Assembly (NCBI RefSeq): GCF_016807805.1 | Contig: NZ_CP063362.1 | Location: 5,064,501 to 5,128,500, forward strand | Reading direction: 5' to 3' | Source: Xanthobacter dioxanivorans | GTDB taxonomy: Bacteria; Pseudomonadota; Alphaproteobacteria; Rhizobiales; Xanthobacteraceae | Length of the DNA: 64,000 nt | In this document: positions 53,647-64,000 of the stretch, one piece after another | Layout: each line of letters opens with the position of its first letter | How positions within the stretch are numbered: the first letter of the stretch is position 1 | Notes under the pieces: generated by a model | The model's input: only the letters and a program-made list of their open reading frames with translations | Told to the model about the DNA's origin: nothing | Database searches by the model: none | Program-made: the position numbers and the translations under genes

Positions 53647-55077
53647 TCAGAAGAGCGACCTGGCAGCGGCACCCGCCGCCTCGATGAGAGGAGCGGGATA
53701 GACGAAATAGAAGATGGTGAAAAGCCCGCTGACCGCGAGGACCGCCTTCAGCTCCGTCGGCATGGGATCGAAGGCATCCGCCGGCTCGTCGAAATACATG
53801 ATCTTGACGACGCGCAGGTAGTAGAAGGCGCCTACCACCGACGCGAGCACGCCCACCACGGCGAGGCCGTAGAGGCCGGCCTGGATCGCCGCCACGAACA
53901 CGTAGTATTTGGCGAGGAAGCCGGCGAGCGGCGGAATGCCGGCGAGGGAGAACATGAGCGCGCCCAGCATCAGCGCCATCAGCGGATTGCGGCTGGCGAG
54001 GCCCGCGAGGTCCTCGATGGTCTCCACCGCCTGGCCCTTGCGGCGCATGGTGAGCACGCAGGCGAAGGTGCCAAGGGTCATCATCACGTAGATGGCCATG
54101 TAGACCAGCACGCCGCGCACCCCTTCGCTCGTCCCGGCGGCAAGGCCCACCAGGGCAAAGCCCATGTGGCCGATGGAGGAATAGGCGAGCAGCCGCTTGA
54201 TGTTGCGCTGGCCGATGGCGGCGAAGGCGCCGAGCACCATGGAGGCGAGCGAGACGAAGGCGACGATCTGCTGCCACTGGTGCGTCACGTGCGGGAAGGC
54301 CTCGATCACCACGCGGACGAAGATGGCCATGGCCGCCACCTTCGGCGCCGTGGCGAAGAAGGCGGTGACCGGCGTGGGCGAGCCCTCGTAGACGTCCGGC
54401 GTCCACATGTGGAACGGCACCGCCGACACCTTGAAGCACATGCCAGCCAGCAGGAACACGAGGCCGAACACCAGCCCGATGGAGGGCTCCTTCACCACCG
54501 AGGCGATGGTGAGGAAATTTACCGAGCCGGTGAAGCCGTAGATCAGCGAGGCGCCGTAGAGCAGCATGCCGGACGAGAGCGAGCCCAGCACGAAGTATTT
54601 CAGGCCAGCTTCCGTGGACCGCACCGAGTCGCGGTTGATGGCGGCGACGACGTAGAGCGGCAGGCTCATCAGCTCGAGGCCGAGATAGAGCGCGATCAGG
54701 TCACCCGCCGACACCAGCATGAACATGCCGAGGGTGGCGATGACGAGGAGCACGGCATACTCGAACTTGGCCTGCTTCTCCCGGGCCTGCCAGTCCACCG
54801 ACATGATGAGCGACACCACGGCGCCGAGCACCGCCAGCAGCTTCATGTACCGGCCGAAGCTGTCGATGACGAGGGATCCGTTGAAGGCCGTGACCTCCAC
54901 CGAAGGCGCAAGCAGCACCAGCACGCCGGTGGCGGCCAGCACCGCGATGGCGAGGCCGGTGACGAAGTTCGCCGCCCCCTCGCCGCGGAACGCGCCGATG
55001 AGGATCAGCACGATCGCCGAGACGGCGAGCACCAGTTCCGGCAGGACCGCGCCGATGGGAGGCAGGAGCTGCGACAT
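53647..55077 (-). CDS. nuoN: NADH-quinone oxidoreductase subunit N
   Basis: A 476-residue antiporter-like proton-pumping subunit of complex I with about fourteen helices. [20 protein letters not shown] is the family's conserved Lys/His-helix signature, and [20 protein letters not shown] carries the pumping Glu. It follows nuoM after 16 bases. Confidence 0.96.
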   Translation of the reverse strand: MSQLLPPIGAVLPELVLAVSAIVLILIGAFRGEGAANFVTGLAIAVLAATGVLVLLAPSVEVTAFNGSLVIDSFGRYMKLLAVLGAVVSLIMSVDWQAREKQAKFEYAVLLVIATLGMFMLVSAGDLIALYLGLELMSLPLYVVAAINRDSVRSTEAGLKYFVLGSLSSGMLLYGASLIYGFTGSVNFLTIASVVKEPSIGLVFGLVFLLAGMCFKVSAVPFHMWTPDVYEGSPTPVTAFFATAPKVAAMAIFVRVVIEAFPHVTHQWQQIVAFVSLASMVLGAFAAIGQRNIKRLLAYSSIGHMGFALVGLAAGTSEGVRGVLVYMAIYVMMTLGTFACVLTMRRKGQAVETIEDLAGLASRNPLMALMLGALMFSLAGIPPLAGFLAKYYVFVAAIQAGLYGLAVVGVLASVVGAFYYLRVVKIMYFDEPADAFDPMPTELKAVLAVSGLFTIFYFVYPAPLIEAAGAAARSLF

Positions 55078-55093
55078 GAGGCGACCTCGAAAT

Positions 55094-56611
55094 CTAAAAG
55101 CTCAGCAGCAGGGCGGTCTTCACCGCTCCGGCCACCTGGTCGGTGCGCGCGACGACCGCGTTCACCGCATGGGAAGTCATGTTGAGGATGGGCGCGGGCC
55201 AGACGCCGAACAGGATGGTGATGACCACCAGCGGCACCATGATCACCACCTCCCGCGGCGAGAGGTCCATCATGGTCTTCAGCTTTTCCTTCTCCAGCGG
55301 GCCGAAGATGACCCGCAGGTAGAGCCACAGCGCATAGCCGGCCGAGAGGATCACTCCGGTCGCCGCGAAGAAGGCGATCCAGGTGTTGCGCTCGAAGGCG
55401 GCGAGCATGGTCAGGAACTCGCCGACGAAGCCCGAGGTGCCCGGCAGGCCTACGTTGGCCATGGTGAACACCATGAGCACGGTGGCGTAGAGCGGCATGC
55501 GGTGCACAAGGCCGCCATAGGCCGCGATCTCGCGGGTGTGCAGGCGATCATAGATCACGCCCACGCACAGGAACAGCGCGCCGGAGACAAAGCCGTGGGA
55601 GATCATGAGGAACATGGCCCCCTGCAGGCCCTGCTCGTTCATGGCGAAGATGCCCATGGTCACGAAGCCCATGTGGGCAATGGACGAATAGGCGATGAGC
55701 TTCTTGATGTCCTCCTGCACCAGCGCCACCAGCGAGGTGTAGATGATGGCGATGACGGACAGGGTGAACACCATCGGCGCGAAATAGTGGCTCGCCTCCG
55801 GGAACATGGGCAGCGAGAAGCGCAGGAAGCCGTAACCGCCCATCTTCAGCAGCACGCCGGCGAGGATGACGGAGCCGGCGGTGGGCGCCTCCACGTGGGC
55901 ATCGGGCAGCCAGGTGTGCACCGGCCACATGGGCATCTTCACCGCGAACGAGGCGAAGAAGGCCAGCCACAGCCAGAACTGCATGCCGGACGGGAAGCCG
56001 TGGGTCAGCAGGACCGGAATGTCGGTGGTGCCGGACTGCCAGTACATAGCCATGATGGCGAGCATCATCAGCACGGAGCCGGCGAGGGTGTAGAGGAAGA
56101 ACTTGAAGGCCGCGTAGATGCGCCGCGGCCCGCCCCACACGCCGATGATGAGGAACATCGGGATGAGGCCGCCCTCGAAGAAGAAGTAGAAGAGGACGAG
56201 ATCGAGCGCGGTGAAGGTGCCGAGCATCATGGTCTCGAGCACCAGGAACGCGATCATGTACTCCTTCACCCGCTTATGCACGCTCTCCCAGGAGGCGAGG
56301 ATGCAGAAGGGCATGAGGAAGGTGGTGAGGATCACGAACGGCAGCGAGATGCCGTCGACGCCCATGTGGTAGGCGGCGATCTCGCCGAGCCAGGGCTTCT
56401 TCTCCACGAACTGGAAGCCCTTGGCGGCCGCATCGAAGCCCGGCAGCAGCAGCAGCGACACCACGAAGGTGACGAGCGTCGTCCACAGCGCCACCCAGCG
56501 GGCGTTGCGGGCCGAGACCTCGTCGTCGCCCCGCACCACAAGGATGAACAGCGCGCCGATGAGCGGCAGGAAGGTGACGACGGAGAGGATGGGCCAGTCG
56601 GTCATCGTCAC
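55094..56611 (-). CDS. nuoM: NADH-quinone oxidoreductase subunit M
   Basis: A 505-residue antiporter-like subunit. [40 protein letters not shown] (Glu) and [20 protein letters not shown] are conserved in NuoM. Its start overlaps the nuoL stop by four bases (ATGA). Complete. Confidence 0.97.
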   Translation of the reverse strand: MTMTDWPILSVVTFLPLIGALFILVVRGDDEVSARNARWVALWTTLVTFVVSLLLLPGFDAAAKGFQFVEKKPWLGEIAAYHMGVDGISLPFVILTTFLMPFCILASWESVHKRVKEYMIAFLVLETMMLGTFTALDLVLFYFFFEGGLIPMFLIIGVWGGPRRIYAAFKFFLYTLAGSVLMMLAIMAMYWQSGTTDIPVLLTHGFPSGMQFWLWLAFFASFAVKMPMWPVHTWLPDAHVEAPTAGSVILAGVLLKMGGYGFLRFSLPMFPEASHYFAPMVFTLSVIAIIYTSLVALVQEDIKKLIAYSSIAHMGFVTMGIFAMNEQGLQGAMFLMISHGFVSGALFLCVGVIYDRLHTREIAAYGGLVHRMPLYATVLMVFTMANVGLPGTSGFVGEFLTMLAAFERNTWIAFFAATGVILSAGYALWLYLRVIFGPLEKEKLKTMMDLSPREVVIMVPLVVITILFGVWPAPILNMTSHAVNAVVARTDQVAGAVKTALLLSF

Positions 56612-58533
56612 ACTCCGGCGAACATGAACCAGGTGATGAGGGCCGCGACGCCGATGAGCATCACGAATGCATAGTGGTAGAGGTAGCCGGTCTGCAGCCG
56701 CACCACCCCGCGCGTCACGTCGAGCACGCGGGCGGACACGCCGTCCGGACCGAAGCCGTCGATGATGGTGCCGTCACCGCGCTTCCACAGGACCCGGCCG
56801 ATCCACAAAGCGGGCTTGACGAAGATGAAGTTGTACAGCTCGTCGAAGTACCACTTGTTCAGCAGGAACTGGTAGAGCGCGTCCTGCGACTTGGCCAGCG
56901 CCGCGGGCACGGTGCGGTCCACGATGTAGAACCAGTAGGCGAAGAGCGCGCCGATCACCATCATCAGGGTCGGCATGTATTTCGCCCAGAGCGGGATCTC
57001 ATGCATCTCGTGCAGGATGTGGTTCTCCGCCCCCATGAAGATGGAGTTGCGGAAGAAGTGGTGCACGCCCTCGCCCACGAACACGTTGTAGAGCGCGAAG
57101 CCGGCGATCACCGAGCCCACCGCCAGCACGCCCAGCGGGATCGTCATCACCTTCGGCGATTCATGCGCCGCCTCGTAATGGTGATGATCGTGCGGATGGC
57201 CGTGGAAGGTGAGGAAGATCAGGCGCCACGAATAGAAGGAGGTGAGCGCCGCCGCACCGACCGTCATCACCCACCCGTAGAGCGCGAAATAATTGTGCGC
57301 GGCCCAGGCCGACTCGATGATGGCGTCCTTGGAATAATAGCCCGCCAGGAAGGGGAAGCCGGTGATCGCCAGCGTGCCGATCAGCATCATCCCGTAGGTG
57401 AAGGGGATCTTCTTCCAGAGCCCCCCCATGTGCCGCATGTCCTGCTCGTGGTGCATCGCGTTGATGACCGAGCCGGCGCACAGGAACAAAAGAGCCTTGA
57501 AGCAGGCATGCGTCACGAGGTGGAACACGCCGATGGAATAGGCTCCCGCCCCCATGGCGACGAACATGTAGCCGAGTTGGGAGCAGGTGGAATAGGCGAT
57601 CACCTTCTTGATGTCGTTCTGCACCAGCGCGATGGTCGCGGCGAACATGGCCGTGGTGGCGCCGATGAGCATCACCACGTTGAGCGCGGTCTGCGACAGC
57701 TCGAAGATGGGCGACATGCGCGCCACCATGAACACGCCGGCGGTGACCATGGTCGCGGCGTGGATGAGGGCGGACACCGGGGTCGGCCCCTCCATGGCGT
57801 CCGGCAGCCAGGTGTGCAGCAGGAACTGCGCCGACTTGCCCATGGCGCCGATGAACAGCAGGAGCGCGATGACCGTGGGCGCATCCCAGTGGTGGCCGAG
57901 GAACGGAATGGTCTTGCCGGCGAGCGAGGGCGCCGCCGCGAACACCTGCTCGAAGGCGACCGAATTGGTCATCACGAACACGGCGAAGATGCCCAGCATG
58001 AAGCCGAAGTCACCCACGCGGTTCACCACGAAGGCCTTCATGGCCGCGGCGTTCGCCGAGGGCTTCTCGTACCAGAAGCCGATGAGCAGGTAGGAGGCGA
58101 GGCCCACGCCTTCCCAGCCGAAGAACAGCTGGAGCAGGTTGTCCGCCGTCACCAGCATCAGCATGGCGAAGGTGAACAGGGACAGGTAGGCGAAGAAGCG
58201 CGGCCGGCACGGATCCTCGTGCATGTAGCCGATGGAATAAAGATGCACGAGCGAGGACACGGTGGTGACCACGATCAGCATGATCGCGGTCATGGTGTCG
58301 ATGCGCAGCGCCCAGTCGATCTTGAGGTCGCCCACATAGATCCACTGCATCACCTGCACGCGCGCGTCGTGGCCGGAGAAGCCCACGTCGATGAAGGCGA
58401 TCCAGGACAGCAGGCACGCGATGAAGAGCAGCGAGGTGGTCACCACCTCGCTTGCCCGCGTGCCGATGGTGCGGCCGAACAGGCCGGCGACGAGGAAGCC
58501 GAGAAGGGGGAGGAAGACGATCGCCTGATACAT
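56608..58533 (-). CDS. nuoL: NADH-quinone oxidoreductase subunit L
   Basis: A 641-residue antiporter-like subunit with about sixteen helices and the long lateral helix typical of NuoL near the C-terminus. [40 protein letters not shown], then [20 protein letters not shown] and [20 protein letters not shown] are hallmarks. It follows nuoK by four bases. Confidence 0.97.
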   Translation of the reverse strand: MYQAIVFLPLLGFLVAGLFGRTIGTRASEVVTTSLLFIACLLSWIAFIDVGFSGHDARVQVMQWIYVGDLKIDWALRIDTMTAIMLIVVTTVSSLVHLYSIGYMHEDPCRPRFFAYLSLFTFAMLMLVTADNLLQLFFGWEGVGLASYLLIGFWYEKPSANAAAMKAFVVNRVGDFGFMLGIFAVFVMTNSVAFEQVFAAAPSLAGKTIPFLGHHWDAPTVIALLLFIGAMGKSAQFLLHTWLPDAMEGPTPVSALIHAATMVTAGVFMVARMSPIFELSQTALNVVMLIGATTAMFAATIALVQNDIKKVIAYSTCSQLGYMFVAMGAGAYSIGVFHLVTHACFKALLFLCAGSVINAMHHEQDMRHMGGLWKKIPFTYGMMLIGTLAITGFPFLAGYYSKDAIIESAWAAHNYFALYGWVMTVGAAALTSFYSWRLIFLTFHGHPHDHHHYEAAHESPKVMTIPLGVLAVGSVIAGFALYNVFVGEGVHHFFRNSIFMGAENHILHEMHEIPLWAKYMPTLMMVIGALFAYWFYIVDRTVPAALAKSQDALYQFLLNKWYFDELYNFIFVKPALWIGRVLWKRGDGTIIDGFGPDGVSARVLDVTRGVVRLQTGYLYHYAFVMLIGVAALITWFMFAGV

Positions 58534-58537
58534 GGCC

Positions 58538-58846
58538 TCAGCCCTTCATGGCGTTGATGTCCTCGACGGCGATCGAACCGCGGTTGCGGTAGAACACCAC
58601 GAGGATGGCGAGGCCGATGGCCGCCTCGGCCGCCGCGACGGTGAGGACGAGCAGCGCGAACACCTGGCCTGTCAGGTTCCCGAGGAAGGCGGAGAACGAG
58701 ACGAGGTTGATGTTCACGGCGAGCAGGATCAGCTCCACCGACATGAGGATGACGATCACGTTCTTCCGGTTGAGGAAGATGCCGAGCGTCCCGAGCGTGA
58801 ACAGGATCGCCGCGACGGTGAGATAGTGGGAGAGACCGATTTCCAT
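58538..58846 (-). CDS. nuoK: NADH-quinone oxidoreductase subunit K
   Basis: A 102-residue subunit with three helices: [38 protein letters not shown] (conserved Glu) and [20 protein letters not shown] (second Glu). The start is the second Met, with AGGGGGG five bases upstream; the first in-frame ATG overlaps the nuoJ stop and would add five residues. Confidence 0.96.
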   Translation of the reverse strand: MEIGLSHYLTVAAILFTLGTLGIFLNRKNVIVILMSVELILLAVNINLVSFSAFLGNLTGQVFALLVLTVAAAEAAIGLAILVVFYRNRGSIAVEDINAMKG

Positions 58847-58857
58847 GTCCGCCCCCC

Positions 58858-59472
58858 TCAAAGGCCCTGGCCGGGGCGCACCTTGACCACGTCCATCGCG
58901 GTCTTGGCGGTGCGCGCCACCTGGGCGGAGATGTTCTGGCGCTTCACGTTCACCTTGTGGCGGAGCGTGAGCACGATGGCGCCGATCATGGCGACGAGCA
59001 GCACGAAGCCCGCCGCCTGGAAGAAGTAGATGTAATCCGTGTAGAGCACCCGCCCGATGGCGGTGATGTTCGTCACGCCCGCGACCGAGGGCGGCACGGC
59101 CTTGACCGCCGAGGCGACGCCCGGCCCGGTCGCCCAGGCTCCCACCACCAGCACCAGCTCGGCGAGGAAGATGAGGCCCACCACGATGCCCACCGGCAGG
59201 TATTGCAGGAAGCCCTGGCGCAGCTCGACGAAATCCACGTCGAGCATCATCACGACGAAGAGGAAGAGCACCGCCACCGCGCCCACATAGACCACCACCA
59301 GGATCAGGGCGAGGAACTCCGCGCCGATCAGGATGAAGAGGCCCGCCGCGTTCACGAAGGCGAGGATGAGGAACAGCACCGACTGCACCGGATTGCGCGA
59401 CGAGATCACCATGAAGGCGGACGCCACCAGCACGAAGGCGAAGAGATAGAAAAACGCTGCCGCGACGCTCAT
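58858..59472 (-). CDS. nuoJ: NADH-quinone oxidoreductase subunit J
   Basis: A 204-residue membrane subunit with five helices. [20 protein letters not shown] and [20 protein letters not shown], with the pi-bulge [10 protein letters not shown] motif, identify NuoJ. The C-terminal tail ([20 protein letters not shown]) is soluble. A 190-base gap without a gene separates it from nuoI. Confidence 0.96.
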   Translation of the reverse strand: MSVAAAFFYLFAFVLVASAFMVISSRNPVQSVLFLILAFVNAAGLFILIGAEFLALILVVVYVGAVAVLFLFVVMMLDVDFVELRQGFLQYLPVGIVVGLIFLAELVLVVGAWATGPGVASAVKAVPPSVAGVTNITAIGRVLYTDYIYFFQAAGFVLLVAMIGAIVLTLRHKVNVKRQNISAQVARTAKTAMDVVKVRPGQGL

Positions 59473-59662
59473 GCGCGAAGCCCCCCTCCCCGCGGCGCGC
59501 CCGCGCCGGTCATGTCCGGCCCCTTATGGCGGCCGGTCGATCGAATGCCTTGACGCATGCCAAAAGTCCACTGTCCCGACGCCGCGCCTCGGGCGACCTG
59601 CCCCGGCGCGGCGTCCTGCCGATCCCTCACGCCGGCCTGCGCCGGCAACCCCTAAAGCGCGC

Positions 59663-60151
59663 TCAGCGGTACGGAGCGTCGAGCGCGATGGAGCGCGCGA
59701 TCTCGCGCTCCCACCGGTCGCCGTTCGCGAGCAGCTTTTCCTTGTCGTAGTAGAGTTCCTCACGCGTCTCGGTGGCGAACTCGAAGTTCGGCCCCTCGAC
59801 GATGGCATCCACCGGGCAGGCCTCCTGGCAGAAGCCGCAATAGATGCACTTCACCATGTCGATATCGTAGCGCGTGGTGCGGCGGGTGCCGTCGTTGCGC
59901 CGCGGGCCGGCCTCGATGGTGATGGCCTGCGCCGGGCAGATGGCCTCGCACAGCTTGCAGGCGATGCAGCGCTCTTCGCCATTGGGATAGCGGCGCAGGG
60001 CGTGCTCGCCGCGGAAGCGCGGGGAGAGCGGCCCCTTCTCGAAGGGATAGTTCAGGGTCGCCTTGGGCTTGAAGAAATAGCGCATGGCGAGGAAGAAGCC
60101 CGAGACGAGCTCCGTGAGGAACAGGGCGCGCGCGGCCTGATCGAGCTTCAT
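59663..60151 (-). CDS. nuoI: NADH-quinone oxidoreductase subunit I
   Basis: A 162-residue 8Fe ferredoxin-type subunit carrying clusters N6a and N6b. The two motifs are [12 protein letters not shown] and [12 protein letters not shown]. The start at [15 protein letters not shown] is chosen because the upstream in-frame sequence overlaps nuoH and is Trp/Arg-rich. The 190 bases after its stop, before nuoJ, have no gene. Confidence 0.97.
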   Translation of the reverse strand: MKLDQAARALFLTELVSGFFLAMRYFFKPKATLNYPFEKGPLSPRFRGEHALRRYPNGEERCIACKLCEAICPAQAITIEAGPRRNDGTRRTTRYDIDMVKCIYCGFCQEACPVDAIVEGPNFEFATETREELYYDKEKLLANGDRWEREIARSIALDAPYR

Positions 60152-60194
60152 GTGCGCTCTCCCGGAAGGCGGTGCGGAATGTGGGCGAAGGCGG

Positions 60195-61214
60195 TCATTT
60201 CGGCGCCAGCCCGGTGAAGTGCAGGAACGCCGCCACCACCACCACGGCAAACAGCGAGATCGGCAGGAACACCTTCCAGCCGAGCCGCATGAGCTGGTCG
60301 TAGCGATAGCGCGGCACCATGGCCTTGGCCATGGCGAAGAGGAAGAACATGAAGCACAGCTTGATGACGAACCACACCAGCCCCGGCACCCAGGTGAAGG
60401 GCGGGAACGGCAGCGGCGAGAGCCAGCCGCCGAGGAACAGGATGGTCCCCATGGCGCACATGGTCATGATGGCCACGTACTCGCCCAGCATGAACAGCAA
60501 ATAGGGGGTCGAGCCATATTCGGTCATGAACCCCGCCACCAGCTCCGATTCGGCCTCCACGAGGTCGAAGGGCGGGCGGTTCGTCTCGGCCAGGGCCGAG
60601 ATGAAGAAGATGACGAACATGGGCAGGAGCGGCAGGAAGTACCAGTTCAGCAGGCCGAACCGGCCGTTCTGCGCCTCGACGATGGCGCTGAGGTTCAGCG
60701 AGCCGGCGCACATCAGCACGGTGATGATGACGAAGCCGATGGAGACCTCGTAGGACACCATCTGCGCCGCCGAGCGCAGGGAGGCGAGGAACGGGTATTT
60801 CGAGTTCGAGGCCCACCCGCCCATGATGATGCCGTACACGCCCAGCGACGAGATGGCGAAGATGTAGAGGCCGCCCATGTTGAGGTCGGCGATCACCCAC
60901 CCGTCGGCGATGGGCACCACCGCCCACGCGGCGAGGGCAAGCACGCAGGTGACCAGCGGCGCCAGGAGGAAGATCGCCTTGTTGGCCCCCGCCGGGATGG
61001 TGGGCTCCTTCAGCACGAACTTCAGCAGATCGGCGAACGACTGGAACAGGCCGAAGGGACCAACCACGTTCGGGCCGCGCCGCAGCTGCACCGCCGCCCA
61101 GATCTTGCGGTCGGCCAGCAGGATGAAGGCGATGAAGACCAGCAGCGCCACCAGCAGCGCAAGGCTCTGCCCGAGGATGATCAGCACGTGGATAAGGGTA
61201 TCCTGCCAGTTCAT
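60195..61214 (-). CDS. nuoH: NADH-quinone oxidoreductase subunit H
   Basis: A 339-residue membrane subunit with eight helices that forms part of the quinone chamber. [20 protein letters not shown], then [20 protein letters not shown], and [20 protein letters not shown] are the canonical NuoH loops. It follows nuoG after 51 bases. Confidence 0.97.
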   Translation of the reverse strand: MNWQDTLIHVLIILGQSLALLVALLVFIAFILLADRKIWAAVQLRRGPNVVGPFGLFQSFADLLKFVLKEPTIPAGANKAIFLLAPLVTCVLALAAWAVVPIADGWVIADLNMGGLYIFAISSLGVYGIIMGGWASNSKYPFLASLRSAAQMVSYEVSIGFVIITVLMCAGSLNLSAIVEAQNGRFGLLNWYFLPLLPMFVIFFISALAETNRPPFDLVEAESELVAGFMTEYGSTPYLLFMLGEYVAIMTMCAMGTILFLGGWLSPLPFPPFTWVPGLVWFVIKLCFMFFLFAMAKAMVPRYRYDQLMRLGWKVFLPISLFAVVVVAAFLHFTGLAPK

Positions 61215-61265
61215 GTCCTTGATCCCGTGCCGGCTTCAGCCATTCCGTTCACCCACGCCATCGCC

Positions 61266-63343
61266 CTACTCCGCCGCTTCCGCCGCCGCCGCGAGGCGCA
61301 GCGCGGAGCATTCGGCCATCACCGCGGAGGCGCGGGCGATGGGGTTGGTGAAGAAGAAGTCCTCGATCGGCGGCACGAACGCCGCCTTGTCCACGGCGCC
61401 GCCCTTCTGCGCCAGCGTCGCCACCGCCGCCGGGTCGGCTGCCGCCACCTCGTCCACATGGCCGAGATGGGGATAGGCAGCGACGAGCTGGGCGCGCAGG
61501 GCCAGCACGTTGTCGAAAGGCAGGGTCTGGCCCAGCACGTCCGAGAGGGCCCGCAGGATCGCCCAGTCCTCGCGCGCCTCGCCGGGCGGGAAAGCGGCGC
61601 GGTTGGCGAACTGCACCCGGCCTTCGGTGTTCACGTAGAGGCCGGACTTCTCCGGATACGCCGCGCCGGGCAGGATCACGTCCGCCCGGTGGGCGCCCTT
61701 GTCGCCATGGGTGCCGAGATAGACCACGAAGGCGCCGGGGGCGACTTCCACCTCGTCGGCGCCGAGCAGGAAGGCCACGTCGAGGCCACCGGGGCCACCA
61801 TGGCCGCCACGCCCAGCCCGCCCTCGCCCGGCACCGCGCCCACGTCCAGCGCGCCGACGCGGGCGGCTGCGGTGTGGAGCACCGCGAAGCCGTTCCAGCC
61901 GTCCTTCACCGCGCCCACCGCCACCGCGACCCGCGCGGCGAGGGAGAGCACAGCCGCGCCGTCCGCGCGCGTCAGCGCGCCCTGGCCGACGATGATGACC
62001 GGCCGCTCGGCCTTGCGCAGCACCTCGCCAAAGGCGGAGGAACCGGCGAGGTCGGACAGGCTGTCCGGACCCGCGCCGAGATACTCATAGGGATAGGTGA
62101 GGTCCACCTTGGCGCCGATCAGGCCGATCTTCAGCCCGCCCTGCCGCCAGCGCTTGCGGATGCGCGCATTGAGAACGGACGCCTCGTGCCGCGGATCGGT
62201 GCCCACGAAGAGGACGGCGTCCGCCTGATCAATGCCGGCGATGGTGGGATTGAACACGTAGGTCGCGCGGCCCAGCGAGGGGGCGAGGGCCGCCCCGTCC
62301 TGACGGCAGTCGATGTTGGCCGAGCCGATCTTGCCGAGGAGCGCCTTGACCGCGAACACCTCCTCGACGCTGGCCAGGTCGCCGATGATGGCGCCCACCT
62401 TGTTCGGCGCGGCCCCCTTCACCTTGGCGGCGATGGCGGAAAATGCCTCGGTCCAGGAGGCGGGCACGAGGCGACCGTCCTTGCGCACATAGGGCCGGTC
62501 GAGGCGCTGGGTCTTCAGGCCGTCCCACACATAGCGGGACTTGTCGGAGATCCACTCCTCGTTCACCAGGTCGTTGTTGCGCGGCAGGATGCGCATGACC
62601 TCGCGGCCGCGGGTGTCGATGCGAATATTGGAGCCCACCGCATCCATGACATCGATGGACTCGGTCTTGATCAGCTCCCACGGCCGGGCATGGAACTGGT
62701 AGGGCTTGTGGGTGAGCGCGCCTACAGGGCACAGGTCCGCCACGTTGCCCTGCATCTCCGAGCGCATGGCGTGCTCGAGATAGGTGGTGATCTCCATGTC
62801 CTCGCCGCGGCCGATGGCGCCCAGGTCCGGCACGCCGGCCACTTCCGTGGAGAAGCGCACGCAGCGGGTGCACTGGATGCACCGATTCATGGAGGTCTTG
62901 ACCAGCGGGCCGATATATTTGTCTTCCACCGCCCGCTTGTTCTCGGCGAAGCGCGAGGTGTCCGCGCCATAGGCCATGGCCTGGTCCTGCAGGTCGCACT
63001 CGCCGCCCTGGTCGCAGATGGGGCAGTCGAGCGGGTGGTTGATGAGCAGGAACTCCATCACCCCTTCGCGCGCCTTCTTCACCATGGGGCTCTTGGTGAG
63101 CACCACGGGCGGCTCGCCATTGGGGCCGGGGCGCAGGTCCTTCACCGCCATGGCGCAGGAGGCAGTGGGCTTGGGCGGGCCGCCCTTCACTTCCACCAGG
63201 CACATGCGGCAGTTGCCGGCGATGGACAGCCGCTCATGGAAGCAGAAGCGCGGAATCTCGACGCCCGCCGCCTCGCACGCCTGGAGCAGCGTGTATTCGG
63301 CCGGGACATCGACTTCTGTGCCGTCGACGACGATCTTAGCCAT
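61266..63343 (-). pseudogene. nuoG: NADH-quinone oxidoreductase subunit G, one-base frameshift
   Basis: The N-terminal 515 or so residues are in one frame: 2Fe-2[34 protein letters not shown] and [13 protein letters not shown] for the 4Fe-4S clusters, then the molybdopterin-like fold. At about 61791-61794 (GGGG on the plus strand, CCCC in the gene) the frame changes. Adding one base gives [20 protein letters not shown] and a normal 692-residue NuoG ending AAAEAAE. As complex I is core metabolism and all the other visible nuo genes are intact, a homopolymer sequence error is quite possible; a true mutation would remove part of the C-terminal domain. Confidence 0.92.
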
Positions 63344-63347
63344 CCGC

Positions 63348-63641
63348 TTACTTCCCCGAACAACTTTCGACCAGGACCACGGCGAGAAGCGCCACAGCCC
63401 AGATGCTTCGGACCCACACCAGCGACCGCCCCTTCTTGGAGTGGAAGATCCACCCGAAGGCCAGCGCCAGCAGAGCGAAAGGCGCCATGACGAACATCGC
63501 CGTCCGGACCGCCATCCCGTCTTGAACCAGCCAGGCGAAGCCCCCGGCAGCGAAAACAATGCCGCCTAAGGTCACCCACAGCCCCATCCGCTCCCACTGT
63601 TCCGGCGTCGGTGCCGGAGGTGGAGGCACATAAGGCTCCAT
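63348..63641 (-). CDS. Small membrane protein between nuoF and nuoG
   Basis: A 97-residue protein with a Pro-rich N-terminus ([20 protein letters not shown]) and three hydrophobic segments: [38 protein letters not shown] and [18 protein letters not shown]. It fits tightly between nuoF (3 bases) and nuoG (4 bases), so it is translated as part of the nuo operon. I do not recognise a family. It could be an accessory or assembly factor for complex I, which is inference from position. Confidence 0.7.
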   Translation of the reverse strand: MEPYVPPPPAPTPEQWERMGLWVTLGGIVFAAGGFAWLVQDGMAVRTAMFVMAPFALLALAFGWIFHSKKGRSLVWVRSIWAVALLAVVLVESCSGK

Positions 63642-63644
63642 TTC

Positions 63645-64000
<356 letters not shown>

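Noticed and set aside
52675..55185. An 836-codon plus-strand frame, and similar ones at 54719-56674, 56674-58557, 60150-62090 and 61874-63490
   Set aside because: All are antisense to nuo, birA and rnj genes and are composed mainly of His, Arg, Glu and Gly, the mirror image of membrane-protein codons.

Overview
The window is high-GC DNA from an alphaproteobacterium, most likely Hyphomicrobiales and plausibly Xanthobacteraceae-like. The family guess is inference from GC content, codon bias and the order nuoF-N / birA / rnj / mce / DUF1467, a block typical of this order. No rRNA is present to fix the taxon.

Left flank, 1-18.3 kb, is catabolic. A minus-strand locus joins a TRAP transporter (SBP, large and small permease) to a molybdenum hydroxylase (CoxL- and CoxM-like), so uptake and oxidation of one unidentified compound is the simplest reading. 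An ABM-domain protein and an FAD oxidoreductase follow, then a nitrate/taurine-type ABC transporter that looks decayed: the ATPase is frameshifted and the permease lacks its EAA-loop core. Next is an ethanolamine locus: a periplasmic binding protein, eutB, eutC and an ethanolamine permease. Both eutB and the permease are preceded by GG-N10-GC elements that match sigma-54 promoters. A phasin-like protein and a frameshifted TauE/SafE permease close this part.

The middle, about 18.38-44.59 kb, is a genomic island. It sits inside the anticodon loop of a tRNA-Leu(UAA) gene: the 3' half is at the left end and the 5' half at the right end, and the two halves still pair perfectly in acceptor and anticodon stems. 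The island carries a complete tRNA-Leu(UAA) of different sequence, which could replace the broken one. Its tyrosine integrase has an in-frame TGA. Cargo is a parDE toxin-antitoxin pair with a perfect operator palindrome, a surface-polysaccharide set (gmd, sugar epimerase/reductase, three glycosyltransferases, Wzx-like flippase, FkbM methyltransferase), a VanZ-like protein, and many insertion sequences. These include IS3, IS1111/IS110 and IS66 elements nested in one another, several with readable ends and 8-bp target duplications, plus IS630, IS66 and pRiA4b-type fragments.

Right flank, 44.6-64 kb, is core genome: DoxX, a SufA/IscA-type Fe-S protein, a large PAS-GGDEF-EAL regulator (degenerate GGDEF, intact EAL), DUF1467, methylmalonyl-CoA epimerase, RNase J, biotin ligase and NADH dehydrogenase genes nuoN to nuoF (nuoF cut by the window end). 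A small membrane protein lies between nuoF and nuoG. nuoG has a one-base frameshift in a homopolymer. Because nuoG is core metabolism, this and the similar single-base frameshifts in the ABC ATPase and TauE genes may be assembly errors.
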